Assembly: GCA_033782935.1 (NCBI GenBank) | Contig: JAWQEG010000715.1 | Coordinates: forward strand, 12,501-76,500 | DNA from: Petrolisthes cinctipes | Taxonomy: Eukaryota; Arthropoda; Malacostraca; Decapoda; Porcellanidae | Length of the DNA stretch: 64,000 bases | Direction: 5' to 3' | Part shown: positions 1-11,256 of the stretch, piece by piece | How the letters are laid out: every line of letters begins with the position of its first letter | Numbering within the stretch: position 1 is the first letter of the stretch | Translations under genes and position numbers: made by a program | Notes under the pieces: model-generated | What the model saw: the letters and a program-made list of their open reading frames with translations, nothing else | The model's database searches: none | Told to the model about the DNA's origin: nothing

Positions 1-636
1 ACATTCCTTGATGAGTAATCGATTTTCATTATATTTTGCAGAACTCCTGGCAATCGTAAGTCAGGATTTGTCTTTGTAATGAATCATAATAGTGTTACCC
101 TTGAGTGAAAGTGCAGACAGTACTACAATATACTATAATAGCCTATACAAAAAAAAAATAGTTACCACCACATGACAGAAGCCATTTCGTTACTTGTGTA
201 TGTAGGGTTATAATATGTTTACTGTATCATCTTTGCTTTGTAAGAAAAATATAGCATTATTTTTCCATAAAGTTTCATTCAGTGAACCATATGTTTCTAT
301 TATGTGAGGCTTTAGGCAAAACTGCAAGAATGTTTGTTTACTAGTTACATAGAGATAGTTATCTAAATGGATAGGTCTTGTGCATGGTAATGGTCATAAT
401 GAGGTCATACTTGCGCCATCGCTAATGGTACTAACATAAAAGATAAATTATTTCTTAGTGGCCCAGAAATTCATACCCATTTAATTTCATCTTAGTAAAA
501 TAATGCTTGTAGGAAAATCCGGTAATACCTTCTTATAGAATGGGATATCAATACTAAAATCATAATACATGTTCTTTCTTCATCGGTGTCAGAGTAACAA
601 GATGGCTAACTAGTGGCGTCAAGTGAGTGACAATAT
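1..636. other. AT-rich flank upstream of PRPF6
   Basis: No open reading frame, RNA gene or repeat that I recognise. It should hold distal upstream sequence of the PRPF6 gene, whose start codon lies at 1062. I see no clear TATA box. Confidence 0.4.
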
Positions 637-959
637 TGTTGCTCTTCATAACAGACTCAGCCCTGATCAGTGTGGCCAAGTATGGGGAATTTTCCCTAGA
701 TATGGAGAATTAGAAGTACCAATGGAAAAATTATATACAGATTGTTTAGGAGTAAATGGGAAAATTTCTACCAGACGAAATATTATCAAGTAGAATAGTA
801 AATATACAACAATCTTCAAGAGTAAACAGGGAATTTCTGAGGTAAAAAAGGAAAATTCTGATGTTGAAGCTGGGGAAATTTGGTCAAGCATACCTGGCAA
901 CACTGTGAACCAGACAATGTTGTTTATGTTGCTCTTCATAACACAGCAGACTCGACCCT
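637..959 (+). repeat. Imperfect direct repeat flanking a MITE upstream of PRPF6
   Basis: The string GTTGCTCTTCATAACA followed by GACTC and CCCT occurs at about 637-665 and again at 928-959, with a few inserted bases in the second copy. The two copies bracket the short element at 668-905. This is too long and too diverged for an ordinary target-site duplication, so it looks like a small local duplication around an insertion, about 100 bp upstream of the PRPF6 start codon. Confidence 0.6.
668..905. mobile_element. Short non-autonomous element, CAGTGTTGCCA-type ends (copy 1)
   Basis: Starts CAGTGTGGCCAAG and ends CCTGGCAACACTG, so its ends are imperfect inverted repeats. The interior shares long blocks with 12631-12873 (for example AAGAGTAAACAGGGAA and AATTCTGATGTTG). 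It is about 238 bp with no coding capacity. The termini resemble hAT-type ends, but I see no clear 8-bp target duplication, so the superfamily is an inference. Confidence 0.6.
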
Positions 960-1061
960 CATTACCCAAAATTCCAAATACTGAAGCAATTAGTGGTGAA
1001 AAAGTGGTTAAAAGGTGATCTGTGTTCCTTGTACTATAGTTTTGGTTGGTAATTGATCAAG

Positions 1062-4000
1062 ATGACGGCTCCACCAGCAGCACTACTCAATAAAAACAAG
1101 AAAAACTTCATAGGAATGCCAGCCCCATTGGGATATGTGGCTGGTGTTGGACGAGGGTTAGTAATAATAGTAATAATACTCTTTGATAATAGTACAATAC
1201 AGTAATAATAGTAATAATACTCTGATAATAGTACAATACAGTAATAATACTCTTTGATAATAGTACAATACAGCTACAGATTTATATAGTTTTGGTTATA
1301 TCTTGTTTTGTTTTTTTCCTTTTTATCTCCTTTTTGGGTATTATTACAGAATAAGTGGGTTTTTGGCTAGGATCGCGCAGTGTTACCACATCCGGCTAGG
1401 TCCCGGAAATTTGCCCCAGTCACTTTATGATAGTTTACATTGGTTATATCCCGGTAGTTTACCCAGGTTAGGTCCCAGTAGTTTGCCCAGGTTAGGTCCC
1501 GGTAGTCTGCTGTGGTCTAGGTTAGGTTAGGTCAGGTCAGGTAAGGTCAGACTAATTTCCAAATTATGTTTGTAAAACGGGGCATCTCCGAGAGAAACAC
1601 CATAGATGAAAAGTGTCTTAGAATGGTCCAAAATAGTGGGTAATGATACTAAAATATACAATATAGTGAACCCAGTTCTTCTGTAAATTTACCCCTTTTT
1701 GTAACATTATTAAGGGGGAAATACAGTGTTGGTAATTCTGGAGTAAATGATGTTAAATATCTACTCCGTAAATTTACTGGAGTACTTTATTCACTATATT
1801 GTATATTTTAGTATCATTACCCATTATTTTGGACCATTCTAAGACACTTTTCATCTATGGTGTTTCTCTCGGAGATGCCCTGTTTTACAAACATAATTTG
1901 GAAATTAGTCTGACCTGACCTAACCTAACCTAGACCACAGCAGACTACTGAGACCTAACCTGGGCAATATACCGGGCTATAACTGGTGTAAACTATCATA
2001 ATGTGACCGGGGCAAATTCCTGGGACCTAGCTTGATGTGGTAACACTGCGTGGCCCTATTCAAGAACGGAGTACTTCTCTGCTATGTATATGTATGTGGT
2101 ATATATATGTATATGTCTACGCTATCTTGGTAATGTTGAAATTTGTGGGATGGTATGATTATCTTAGGTACTTGTCCTAATAAGGTTTAGTTCAGCGCTT
2201 ACCAACCCACAAGACACTATCGGTATTTTTTTTAGTTTACTGTTATATAGTCACACCTTTAGTGTTTATAATATGGAGGTACTGTATATTATTCACCATA
2301 CAAAATATATCACTTGGTAGATAATCAGATTACATTACACCAATAAATCCCCAAAATTTCCTCTCTTTTTTTTTATTTGTTTTCTGTCGATGAATTTGAA
2401 CCTAATTTCATTTAGTCATACTTTCTTTTTCCTGTTTCTCGTACTTTCATTAATTTGGGGACCCAGGGGAATAAGTGGTTTTGAGTGGTGGAGAATGTTA
2501 AAATGACACTTTTAAATACAAACAATGTATACTGTAAATGCAACATAAATTTTGAAGAAGGAATTACCGATCATAGTTGGGAATGTTTGGTATCCTTGTC
2601 TTATGCCAAATGCTACTTATGTCAGAACCTTAGTCATGCAAGTAGGAATACAACTTAATAACTGATATATTCATGGTATATATCAGACTAAAGTAATTTC
2701 ATGCATGTTGTCTTGGTGAACACACATTTCTTAATTTTATATCTATTCATGTTCCTTAAATGAGAGTAACCCAGTGTTACAGAAACTAATTTGACTCAAT
2801 TTAAGTTACTGGTTCTAAGAAATATATTGACATCCACAGAGCAACAGGCTTCACCACACGTTCTGATATTGGTCCTGCCCGAGATGCCAACGATGTTTCA
2901 GATGACCGCCATGCACCACCGAACAAACGCAAAAAAAAAGATGACGATGATGATGAGGATCTTAATGATGCAAACTATGATGAGGTAAGTTATAAAATAT
3001 TTACAGTTCAGTGGGACAGGTAGTACAGTAGTGATCTTTCTTGCATAGCTCTTAGTATATAAATAGGCTGAGGGTGCACTTGATAACTCATCCTACTGGC
3101 TGTCTGACGATAATTACATATATCGGAACTGTATCTCATTGAATACCATTTTCATAAGGCCAAATAACCAGATATTAACTTTCTGAGTTATGAGCAACTT
3201 TTCAACTGAAATATTGGATTGGTTGGTACTAACAAGAGAAAATTTACCAAGTGCTCTGCAAAAATTATAATTGTGGAGACAATACTGTAGTTTGAAGGAT
3301 GCCCAAAGTGGAGGGTGTGGAGTCCATTCAACCCTAACTGGATATCAGGCCATTTTATAGATGAACCCAAGATTCAAACAAACATTCATCTTAGTGCATT
3401 TAAAACTGGGTGCAATTTAACTAGATGTAGTTAATGATTATAGATCTGTCAGTGGTGACCAGAACCTTTATTGGAGGCTTAATTCTACCCATACTTTCTC
3501 AGTACACTATGTATTACTTAATTAATGTTACTAAAGATTTATCATTTCCTTCTACAGTTCAATGGATATGGAGGATCCTTGTGTAACAAGGACCCGTACG
3601 ATAAAGATGATGAGGAAGCTGACGCTATTTATGATGAAATTGACAAGAGAATGGACGAGAAGAGGAGGGAGTATCGGGAAACGAGACTCAAAGCTGAACT
3701 GGAGAATTACCGCCAAGAGCGACCCAAGATCCAGCAGATGTTTACTGACCTAAAACGAGAGTTGGCTGGAGTTTCTGAGAATGATTGGAGCTCCATACCA
3801 GAGGTTGGAGATGCCAGAAACCGTAAACAGAGAAATCCTAGAGCAGAGAGGTTCACTCCACTACCTGACAGTGTTCTGAGTCATAACTTGGGAGGAGAGA
3901 ATGTTACCACAATTGACCCTGGTTCTGGTCTGGCCTCCATGATGCCAGGAACCAATACACCAGGTATGCTAACCCCAAGTGGAGACCTGGATTTACGTAA

Positions 4001-6119
4001 AATTGGCCAAGCCCGCAACACTCTGATGGGTATGAGGCTCAACCAGGTGTCTGATGCAGTTGGGGGTCAAACAGTGGTTGACCCCAAAGGCTACCTTACT
4101 GACCTACAGAGTATGATTCCCCAGTATGGTGGGGACATAAATGATGTCAAAAAAGCTCGCCTATTGTTAAAATCTGTCAGGGAGACTAACCCAAACCACC
4201 CTCCTGCTTGGATTGCCTCTGCCCGTCTTGAAGAGGTCACGGGCAAGATTCAGTCGGCTCGTAATCTGGTGATGAAGGGTTGTGAAATGTGTCCAAAGTC
4301 AGAGGATGTATGGCTGGAGGCAGCTCGACTCCAACCTCCAGATATGGCCCGGGCTGTCATTGCCCAGGCTGTACAGACTCTTCCTTTATCACCCAGGCTG
4401 TGGATCAAGGCAGCTGACTTGGAACTGGAACTAAAGGCCAAGAAACGGGTGTATCGCAAGGCACTGGAACAGATCCCCAACTCTGAGCTGCTGTGGAAAT
4501 TAGCTGTAGAATTAGAAGAGGAGGAGGATGCCAAAATCTTACTAAGTCGAGCAGTGGAATGTTGTCCCACGTCTGTTGACTTATGGTTGGCACTTGCTCG
4601 CCTCGAAGTGTACGAGAATGCCAGGAAGGTACTGAACAAGGCCCGTGAGAACAACCCCAAAGACCGACAGATTTGGATCACCGCAGCCAAGCTTGAGGAG
4701 GCAAATGGCAATGATACCCTTGTAGGAAAGATCATTGAGCGTGCCATTTCGACTCTCCAGGCCAACATGGTAGACATTAACCGAGACTTCTGGATCAAGG
4801 ATGGAATGGAGGCAGAGCATGCAGGAGCTGTCCTCACTTGTCAGTCTATTATTAAAAATATAGTTGGCTATGGAGTGGAGGATGAGGATCGAAAGCATGC
4901 CTGGATGGAGGATGCTGATAGTTGTGCCAGTCAAGGAGCCTATGAATGTGCCAGGGCAATATACAGTCATGCTTTGTCTGTGTACCCTAAAAAGAAATCT
5001 GTTTGGTTGGCAGCAGCACATTTTGAACGTAGTCATGGTAGCAGGGAGTCCCTAGAATCACTGCTGCAACAGGCTGTCACTCACTGCCCACAAGAAGAGA
5101 CATTGTGGCTCATGGGTGCAAAGTCAAAATGGCTGGCAGGTGATGTTCCAGCTGCTCGCTCCATTCTTGCTCTTGCTTTTAAAGCCAATCCCAACTCAGA
5201 AGAGATTTGGTTGGCAGCTGTCAAACTGGAATCAGAGAACAATGAGTATGAGCGAGCCCGGCGTTTGCTTGCCAAAGCTCGATCCCAGGCAGCCACAGCC
5301 AAGGTGATGATGAAGTCTGCTCATTTGGAATGGGCACTTGGCAACCTGGAAGTGGCCAGTAATCTACTGGATGAAGGGCTGAAGGAAGTTGGTGACTTTG
5401 CTAAGTTGTGGATGATGAAAGGTCAGATTATGGAGCAACAGGGGAAACTAGATAATGCTTGGGAGGTGTACAGGGATGCAGTAAAGCGGTGTTGCTCCTC
5501 CATTCCTCTCTGGCGTCTCCTGTCAGTCCTGGAAGAGAAACAAGGGAGACTGGTCACTGCGAGAGCCACATTGGAAAAGTCCCGTGTGCGTAACCCAATG
5601 AATGATGAGTTGTGGCTACTTGCTATTCGCCTGGAGCTGAGAGCTGGGCAACGGGAGGTGAGTCGTGCTCTGATGGCCCGTGCCTTACAAGAGTGTCCCT
5701 CTTCAGGAATCTTGTGGGCCCAGGCAATATTTCTGGAGGATCCAGCACAGCGTAAGAGCCGTAGTGTTGATGCCCTCAAAAGATGTCAAGATGATGCCCA
5801 CGTTGTATTGACTGTGGCAAAGATGTTCTGGATGGAAGGCAAAAAGAACAAGGCCCGAGAGTGGTTCAACAAAACTGTCAAAATTGACCCTGATCTAGGG
5901 GATGCTTGGGCTTGGTACTACAAAATGGAAGTGCTGTTTGGGTCCAAGGAGCAGCAGAATGAGGTTGAAAAGAGATGTGTTGCTGCCGACCCTCATCATG
6001 GTGAACATTGGTGTACTACTGCTAAGGATATTACTAACTGGAGGAAGAAGACACCAGAAATTTTACACTTGGTAGCTGACAAACTTCCCATTCCAGTGAT
6101 GAGTAGAGAGGTGTATTGA
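1062..6119 (+). CDS. PRPF6: Pre-mRNA-processing factor 6 (U5/tri-snRNP HAT-repeat protein)
   Basis: Three coding exons: 1062-1156, 2840-2984 and 3558-6119, joined by GT-AG introns with phases 2 and 0, giving 933 residues (human PRPF6 has 941). PRPF6 bridges U5 and U4/U6 snRNPs in the nuclear tri-snRNP during spliceosome assembly. The N-terminal PRP1 domain begins near residue 12 with [17 protein letters not shown] and continues with [26 protein letters not shown] and RPKIQQMF. From about residue 270 on there are tandem HAT repeats, with W-x-x-A-A-x-L-E motifs such as [20 protein letters not shown] and [23 protein letters not shown] 1062 is chosen because it is the first ATG in frame with that conserved N-terminus. 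Nearly the whole protein, including every HAT repeat, sits in one 2562-bp exon. No frameshift or stop is seen. Intron 1 (1157-2839) carries a large foldback element. Confidence 0.97.
1158..1274 (+). repeat. Short tandem repeat in PRPF6 intron 1
   Basis: Three imperfect units of about 40 bp built from TAATAATACTC, TTGATAATAGTACAATACAG and related strings, starting directly at the donor site of exon 1. Confidence 0.8.
1334..2050. mobile_element. Large foldback element, family A (copy 1)
   Basis: A near-perfect inverted repeat. The left arm starts CGCAGTGTTACCACATCCGG at 1376; the right arm ends with its complement GGTAACACTGCG at 2050. The arms are over 300 bp each and differ at few positions. 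Between them is a short non-palindromic centre near 1690-1765. The element contains several AGGTCCCGGTAGTTTGCCC blocks and TTAGG-like runs. The preceding strip 1334-1375 also recurs next to related copies at 8461 and 25697. It has no coding capacity. Confidence 0.85.
2051..2839. other. Remainder of PRPF6 intron 1
   Basis: AT-rich intron sequence with no gene, RNA or repeat that I recognise; it ends in the acceptor CATCCACAG. Intron 2 (2985-3557) likewise holds nothing recognisable. Confidence 0.5.
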
Positions 6120-7410
6120 ATTGACACCAGGAAAAAAGACATTTTATATCTACTGTATACTGAAACCAATAATCATAAAGGTTGTACAGTTGGTAACTGG
6201 GAAACCTGTTGCTGGTACTTGAGTGATGAACAGAGTTGTAATATGTTCAGCAAACACTGAATGAAATTATGTTGATATAAGATCAGCAGATAGTATATGT
6301 CAGGCATGGAAAATATTCACTGGAATTGGACCTGATAAAAACCGTACAGTACTGATGAACATGGAACTCTATCCATCCGTATTGTTGATACTTCACTCCC
6401 TTCTTGGAATACCCTGTCTTGAGACTAATAATAATGAGGGAAGATATTTACTTGCAGGGACAACAGTCCCACAGCAAACCACGACCTTTCTCCTTGCCCT
6501 AGGGAGATGGGATTGTGAGTTCAGTGTACTCACTCCTTATAGTTGGGATTATGTGCCGTGTTCTGTCATATTTGTGTGATGTGACAACAAATGAACTTTG
6601 TATCCTAGTGCAGAATAGAATTGAATTATGAAAAACTCTACTTGTATACGTTATGAAATGTGATTTGCGGGATAGAATGAAAATGCAGGATACTGTACCG
6701 GTATATGTTTCCTTCCCACCCTGTCGCCAGGAGAAAACTACCACTTTCTAAGGAACACCTCTGGCGCCTTTAGGTTACACTGCATTTTGAAAATGATAAA
6801 AAGAGATTGATTGTATCATATCTTCTGTACTGATCAGGTACAGTATAAGAAGATGTTTTTCATTTCCCTTGGAACATTCAGGAAATCATATATAATGTAG
6901 ATTTATACCAACTTCACAGTCTTACTTTCAGAGTTTATCATCATGATTAGTATACTCAGTACTGCAATACATTTGAAGTAAATACAGTATAAAGTTAAAA
7001 GATAAGATAAAATATGTATCAGAATTATGTTTTGTATAATTATTATATATTATTGTGTGCTTGAAAGGGGGATTAGATGTGAGTGTGACCCATTTCCTGG
7101 GGTAGTCTGTCCTTTCTTTTTGTATTCCATTTTCCACCCCGGGCTATTGAAGAAATGGAAATGGGGTGTTGATAATGAGATATAGTACAACTCATGTAAG
7201 TAAAGTTGATTAAATGTTCATGTATTTTTACAACCCATTACATTCCATAACACAACAGAGTACAATAGAATCCTAATCATAACCCTACTGTTTCTAATGT
7301 TATTAAAATGTTTCTGTTTCGTATACTGTATGTGTTATAAGATTGTAAGATACAGTGCACTGGGAAGTGAGACAAACCCAATTATTACACTAGTAAAATG
7401 TTACATTATG
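6120..7410 (+). other. PRPF6 3' UTR and intergenic sequence
   Basis: Stop-rich AT-rich sequence after the PRPF6 stop codon. No canonical AATAAA is obvious close to the stop; an ATTAAA lies far downstream at about 7209. No other feature recognised. Confidence 0.4.
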
Positions 7411-7483
7411 TACAGTTGTGGCACGTAGTCCTTGACCAGACTTCCCCTCACACCCTGGTTAAGGACTATGTGATACGACTGTA
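7411..7483. mobile_element. 73-bp palindromic MITE, family G (copy 1)
   Basis: Begins TACAGTTGTGGCACGTAGTC and ends GACTATGTGATACGACTGTA. The two halves are inverted repeats around CTTGACCAGACTTCCCC and CCTGGTTAAGG. Near-identical copies lie at 13783-13855 and 63742-63817. TA bounds both ends, as expected for Tc1/mariner-type insertion. Confidence 0.85.
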
Positions 7484-8460
7484 TTACACTAAATTAGCAG
7501 GAGGTGGGTAGGAGAAAAACTGACATGTTTCACAGCTGCATCCTACTGATGAGGTATGTACTTTCACCTCTCATCCATTGACAAATTTGGTTAACTTTCA
7601 TTTTTTCATGATAATGGATGATTGAGGTTGTAATGAAAAGTGGCATTTTACCATTCCGACTATAATAGCATGTTTCAAATGGATTAACAGGCTAAGTTAT
7701 AAACACTTATATGGCACCACTTCCATCCAGGGAAGCAGGCAAGAATGTGAGCATTTGCCTCCTTATTGAAACGGCCATGTGCTGTAGAAAGTTAAGTACT
7801 ATAATCATTTTTCCTGGTACAGTAATTAGGCTTATAGTCCTGTGTGGTGGGTAGGACTACCTGCGATCCCACTTCTCTCACTTTCCTCGATCTACAGGGT
7901 CTTCCAGACCTAAGGAGGAGGATTTTCATCCTCGAATGCAGATGTGATGGTGAAATTTCACGATAAAGTTTGAAATCCCGACAGAGTCTCTTCACTGATA
8001 ATAATGATGTGTTGAGGATAACTTCTGTAAACACTTTTCAATAATTAAGTAAAGATATGACAAACAACCGGTAACAGTAAACGTGAAATGAGATAACATT
8101 ATTAAGGGCCGTAGAAAAACATCCCAACATCATTGAGTGCCGTAGAAAAGCCTCCCTAGTGACTGTAGTATTCATGTTCACCAAGTTGACACTATACAAC
8201 AACGACAACGACAATAACAGTGTCAAGTGACGTCTGGTAGCCAATAATTTCACCAATTTAGTAAGTGTTTTGTATTATATATTAACCTTAGGATAGTATA
8301 TTATCATCCTTATTATGACATAGACATATATAGAAGTATATAAAAGACAAAATTTGGACTTAAAGAACGACAACATGAATTTGACAACATCACGAGTTTC
8401 CTCATTTGGGTAAATATTGAAAGAATTACCGTTATCGTGTACGGTTTTTCTACCTTCATT
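7484..8460. other. Intergenic sequence
   Basis: No supported gene. The open frames here are short and uncoded by any family I recognise. Confidence 0.4.
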
Positions 8461-9110
8461 ACCCACTTAGGTATTATTACAAAATAACTGGGTTTTTGGC
8501 TAGGATCGCGCAGTGTTACCACGTCTGGCTAGGTCCCGGAAATTTGCCCCAGTCACTTTATGATAGTTTACACTGGTTATATCCCGGTAGTTTACCCAGG
8601 TTAGGTCCCGGTAGTTTGCCCAGGTTAGGTCCCGGTAGTCTGCTGTGGTCTAGGTTAGGTTAGGTCAGGTCAGGTAAGGTCAAACTAATTTCTAAATTAT
8701 GTTTGTAAAACGGGGCATATCTTGAAAACGGGGTAGATGAAAAGTGTCTTAGAATGGTCCAAAATAGTGGGTAATGATACTAAAATATACACTATAGGGA
8801 ACCCAGTTCTTCTCTAAATTTACCCCCACTTATTTAGACAATTTAGACAATTTCCAATATATTCAAATGGGGCATTTTGAAATTAGCTTGACCTAACCTA
8901 ACCTAGACCACAGCAGACGGTAAATATTGAAAGAATTGCCGTTATAGTGTACGGTTTTTCTACCTTCATTATCCACTTATTTAGACCATTCTAAGACTAT
9001 TTTCTTCTATGGCATTTCCTCCACAAATGCCCCAATATCCAAGATGGGGCATTTTGAAATTAGCCTAACCTAACCTAACCTAACCTAACCTAGACCACAG
9101 CAGACTATTC
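8461..9110. mobile_element. Rearranged foldback element, family A (copy 2)
   Basis: Positions 8466-8815 repeat the left arm of 1334-1690 almost exactly, including GATCGCGCAGTGTTACCAC and the GGTTAGGTCCCGGTAGT blocks. The right arm is then replaced by two shorter, partly duplicated pieces, each with GGTAAATATTGAAAGAATT and TAGACCACAGCAGAC. The second piece carries a CCTAA tandem run at 9063-9093. It is probably a recombined or partly deleted copy. Confidence 0.75.
9063..9093 (-). repeat. Interstitial arthropod-type telomeric repeat (CCTAA)n
   Basis: About five consecutive CCTAA units (TTAGG on the minus strand) inside a family A foldback arm. TTAGG is the ancestral arthropod telomere repeat. 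Shorter runs occur in the other family A copies (1510-1530, 8653-8670, 25150-25170, 25875-25890). Confidence 0.75.
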
Positions 9111-10035
9111 AATCTTGATGAATGAGTGAACCTTAAACTTTAACCTTATGTAACCAAATCCGAACCCCAGAAGTTGTCCCAATCAAAACCCTATTTGAGG
9201 CCAAATTATTAAGAATACGAAGTTGGTTAAAGGAGCCTGTCTCTGGGGACGAGTGTGGAAAATCAGGAATTTGGGGCGAGGAGAAATATGTAAATTATCA
9301 TACTTGGCTTTGTATTTTGAAGTGATGACAAATCAAGGCCTAAATTGGTCAGTGTTTCATCTTCTGTAGACTGACCTAACTTTACTTACATAATCTAGCA
9401 GTTATTCATTACGAGAACTCTGCAAGCGATTTCAAGTTGATTTTTTATTATGCAGGCCTATAATGTCACTTTATTTTACATCAATACACCCAGCCCTCCT
9501 CCTCCTCGCCTGCTTTGTGGGCTCCAATTGCCACTCTCTTAATGTGTAGTGGTTAGCTTTATTGTAATGGTTTTATTATTTTTATGGTAGGTGGGTAGAG
9601 AAGTTAGTCTTGATGATGTGACCGTAATATGCTTATGGTAGGTGGATCAAAATGTGCAGTAGGTCGTGATGATGTGTCAACTGTATGTTTTAAACTTAAT
9701 TGTCTTTAAAAGTTCCGAAGACAAAAATAGTTATTATGATTATGCCTAAATTACTTATGTGGTTGATAAGTAAAATCCAAATGACAGTTTGTCTACAATT
9801 GAAAACACTAGCCGGTAATAAAGTTTGTACTACCATAAAAATACTGTAACTGTTGTTTCTCAAAACATGGCCCTAACAATGAAAAAGAAATGCAAAAGAT
9901 GTATAGGTGTAGGGAAAAAACTCAAAATCCATCATCATCCATCTATAATCAGACTAAAATATTTGAGTAGTAAAAATTTGGTATTAAGTATAAGCCAGTA
10001 TCAGTATATTTCATGTTATACTCTTGCCATTGTAG
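9111..10035. other. Upstream region of EMC4
   Basis: No feature recognised except a good splice acceptor at its end (TTGCCATTGTAG, ending 10035), which implies a non-coding or very short upstream exon of EMC4 somewhere in this stretch. Confidence 0.4.
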
Positions 10036-10043
10036 CACCAGTG

Positions 10044-11060
10044 ATGGCCAACCGTTCCATTGGGCACCGAAGGAAATGGGCACTGGATCTAGCAGGGCGA
10101 CGAGGTGATCGGGGTGGGGACAACTTGCCTGCTCCACCTGGGTACCGCAGCTCCTTCAGTCAGGGACATGCCGAGGCCAGCAGGCAGGGCGACCCAAAGC
10201 TTGTGATTAAAAAGGCCTGGGATACAGCACTCAGTCCTCTTAAGTCTGTATGTATAGTATTAAATTTGTAAAGTTTGTTACTAAACCCCAGTCCAATACT
10301 TATAAATATACAATTCTATCAAATTTCTTTGCCTCAACTTGACCTATAATTGTTCTTGCATCATGCATAGTTAGTTCAAGAATTTTGTACTACAGGGTGG
10401 ATGCCAAATTCTAGGTATTAAACTATCTTAATTAACCCCTTGATTGTAGTGATTCCACCTCAAAGGCTTTACTGTTAGTATTGTCTAACAGGTTACTCAC
10501 TATGGGAAGATTGTACACTAAATCATAAATTGTATAAATAACTCTCATACATAATTCTGTATCACATTACCAGTAATATTTATGGGTGCCCTTGACTAAC
10601 CATGGTTATGTTTACAGGTACCTATGAACCTGTTCTTGATGTTTATGGCTGGGAGTAGTATCAGCATATTCCCAATAATGATGGTTGGCATGATGTTGCT
10701 GCGACCCATCAAGGCATTATGGGCTACCAATGCCACCTTCAAGACTATAGAGGGAAACCATGCTGGCCTACAGGTAATATATCTTCACTTTTAGTATTAC
10801 ACTAGGAAATGTACTTGGTATTGCCCAGCTTAATTTTTTTTTTCTTTTAAGAGAATACGCTACAGTCTTAAAAATGATAATAAAAAAAATAATTCTTGCA
10901 GAAACTTATCTACTTGCTGGGAAACTTGGTGAATGTTGGACTTGCTCTCTACAAATGTCACAGTATGGGTATCCTTCCAACTCATGCCTCGGACTGGCTC
11001 GCCTTCCAGGAACCTGCTATCCAAATGGAGTTTTCACATGGTGGTATCATTCTTTCCTAG
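10044..11060 (+). CDS. EMC4: ER membrane protein complex subunit 4
   Basis: Coding exons 10044-10247, 10618-10773 and 10902-11060, all joined in phase 0 with GT-AG sites, giving 172 residues (human EMC4 has 183). EMC4 is a membrane subunit of the ER membrane protein complex, which inserts tail-anchored and multi-pass proteins. Family landmarks are RKWALDLAG near the N-terminus, the WDTAL-x-PLKS motif before the membrane region, the hydrophobic [18 protein letters not shown] and [15 protein letters not shown], then [16 protein letters not shown] and the conserved tail [16 protein letters not shown] and MEFSHGG. ATG 10044 is the first in-frame ATG after the acceptor at 10035 and matches the family's VANR-type start. 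An upstream exon could add a few residues. PRPF6 lies upstream on the same strand, about 3.9 kb away. Confidence 0.95.
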
Positions 11061-11250
11061 GCATTGGGGATGAGCACCTTTTAACTCTTCCATAAATTGT
11101 AAATACACTTGTATAATGTCTCTGTTCATCTTTTAATCCCTGAATAGTTACCATATTTAACTGTGTAATAAGGCTTTTGTTTTTGTGGCTTACAGTATGT
11201 TTGAAAATATTTATTGAGTTTTGTCAAAAAAAAAAAAATTGTAATCACAA

Positions 11251-11256
11251 AATAAA
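11251..11256 (+). terminator. Polyadenylation signal of EMC4
   Basis: AATAAA about 190 bases after the EMC4 stop codon, in a stop-rich 3' UTR that includes an A-tract at about 11227-11238. Confidence 0.6.

Noticed and set aside
4250..5036. Minus-strand open frames of 150-195 codons opposite PRPF6
   Set aside because: Shadows of the conserved PRPF6 coding strand.
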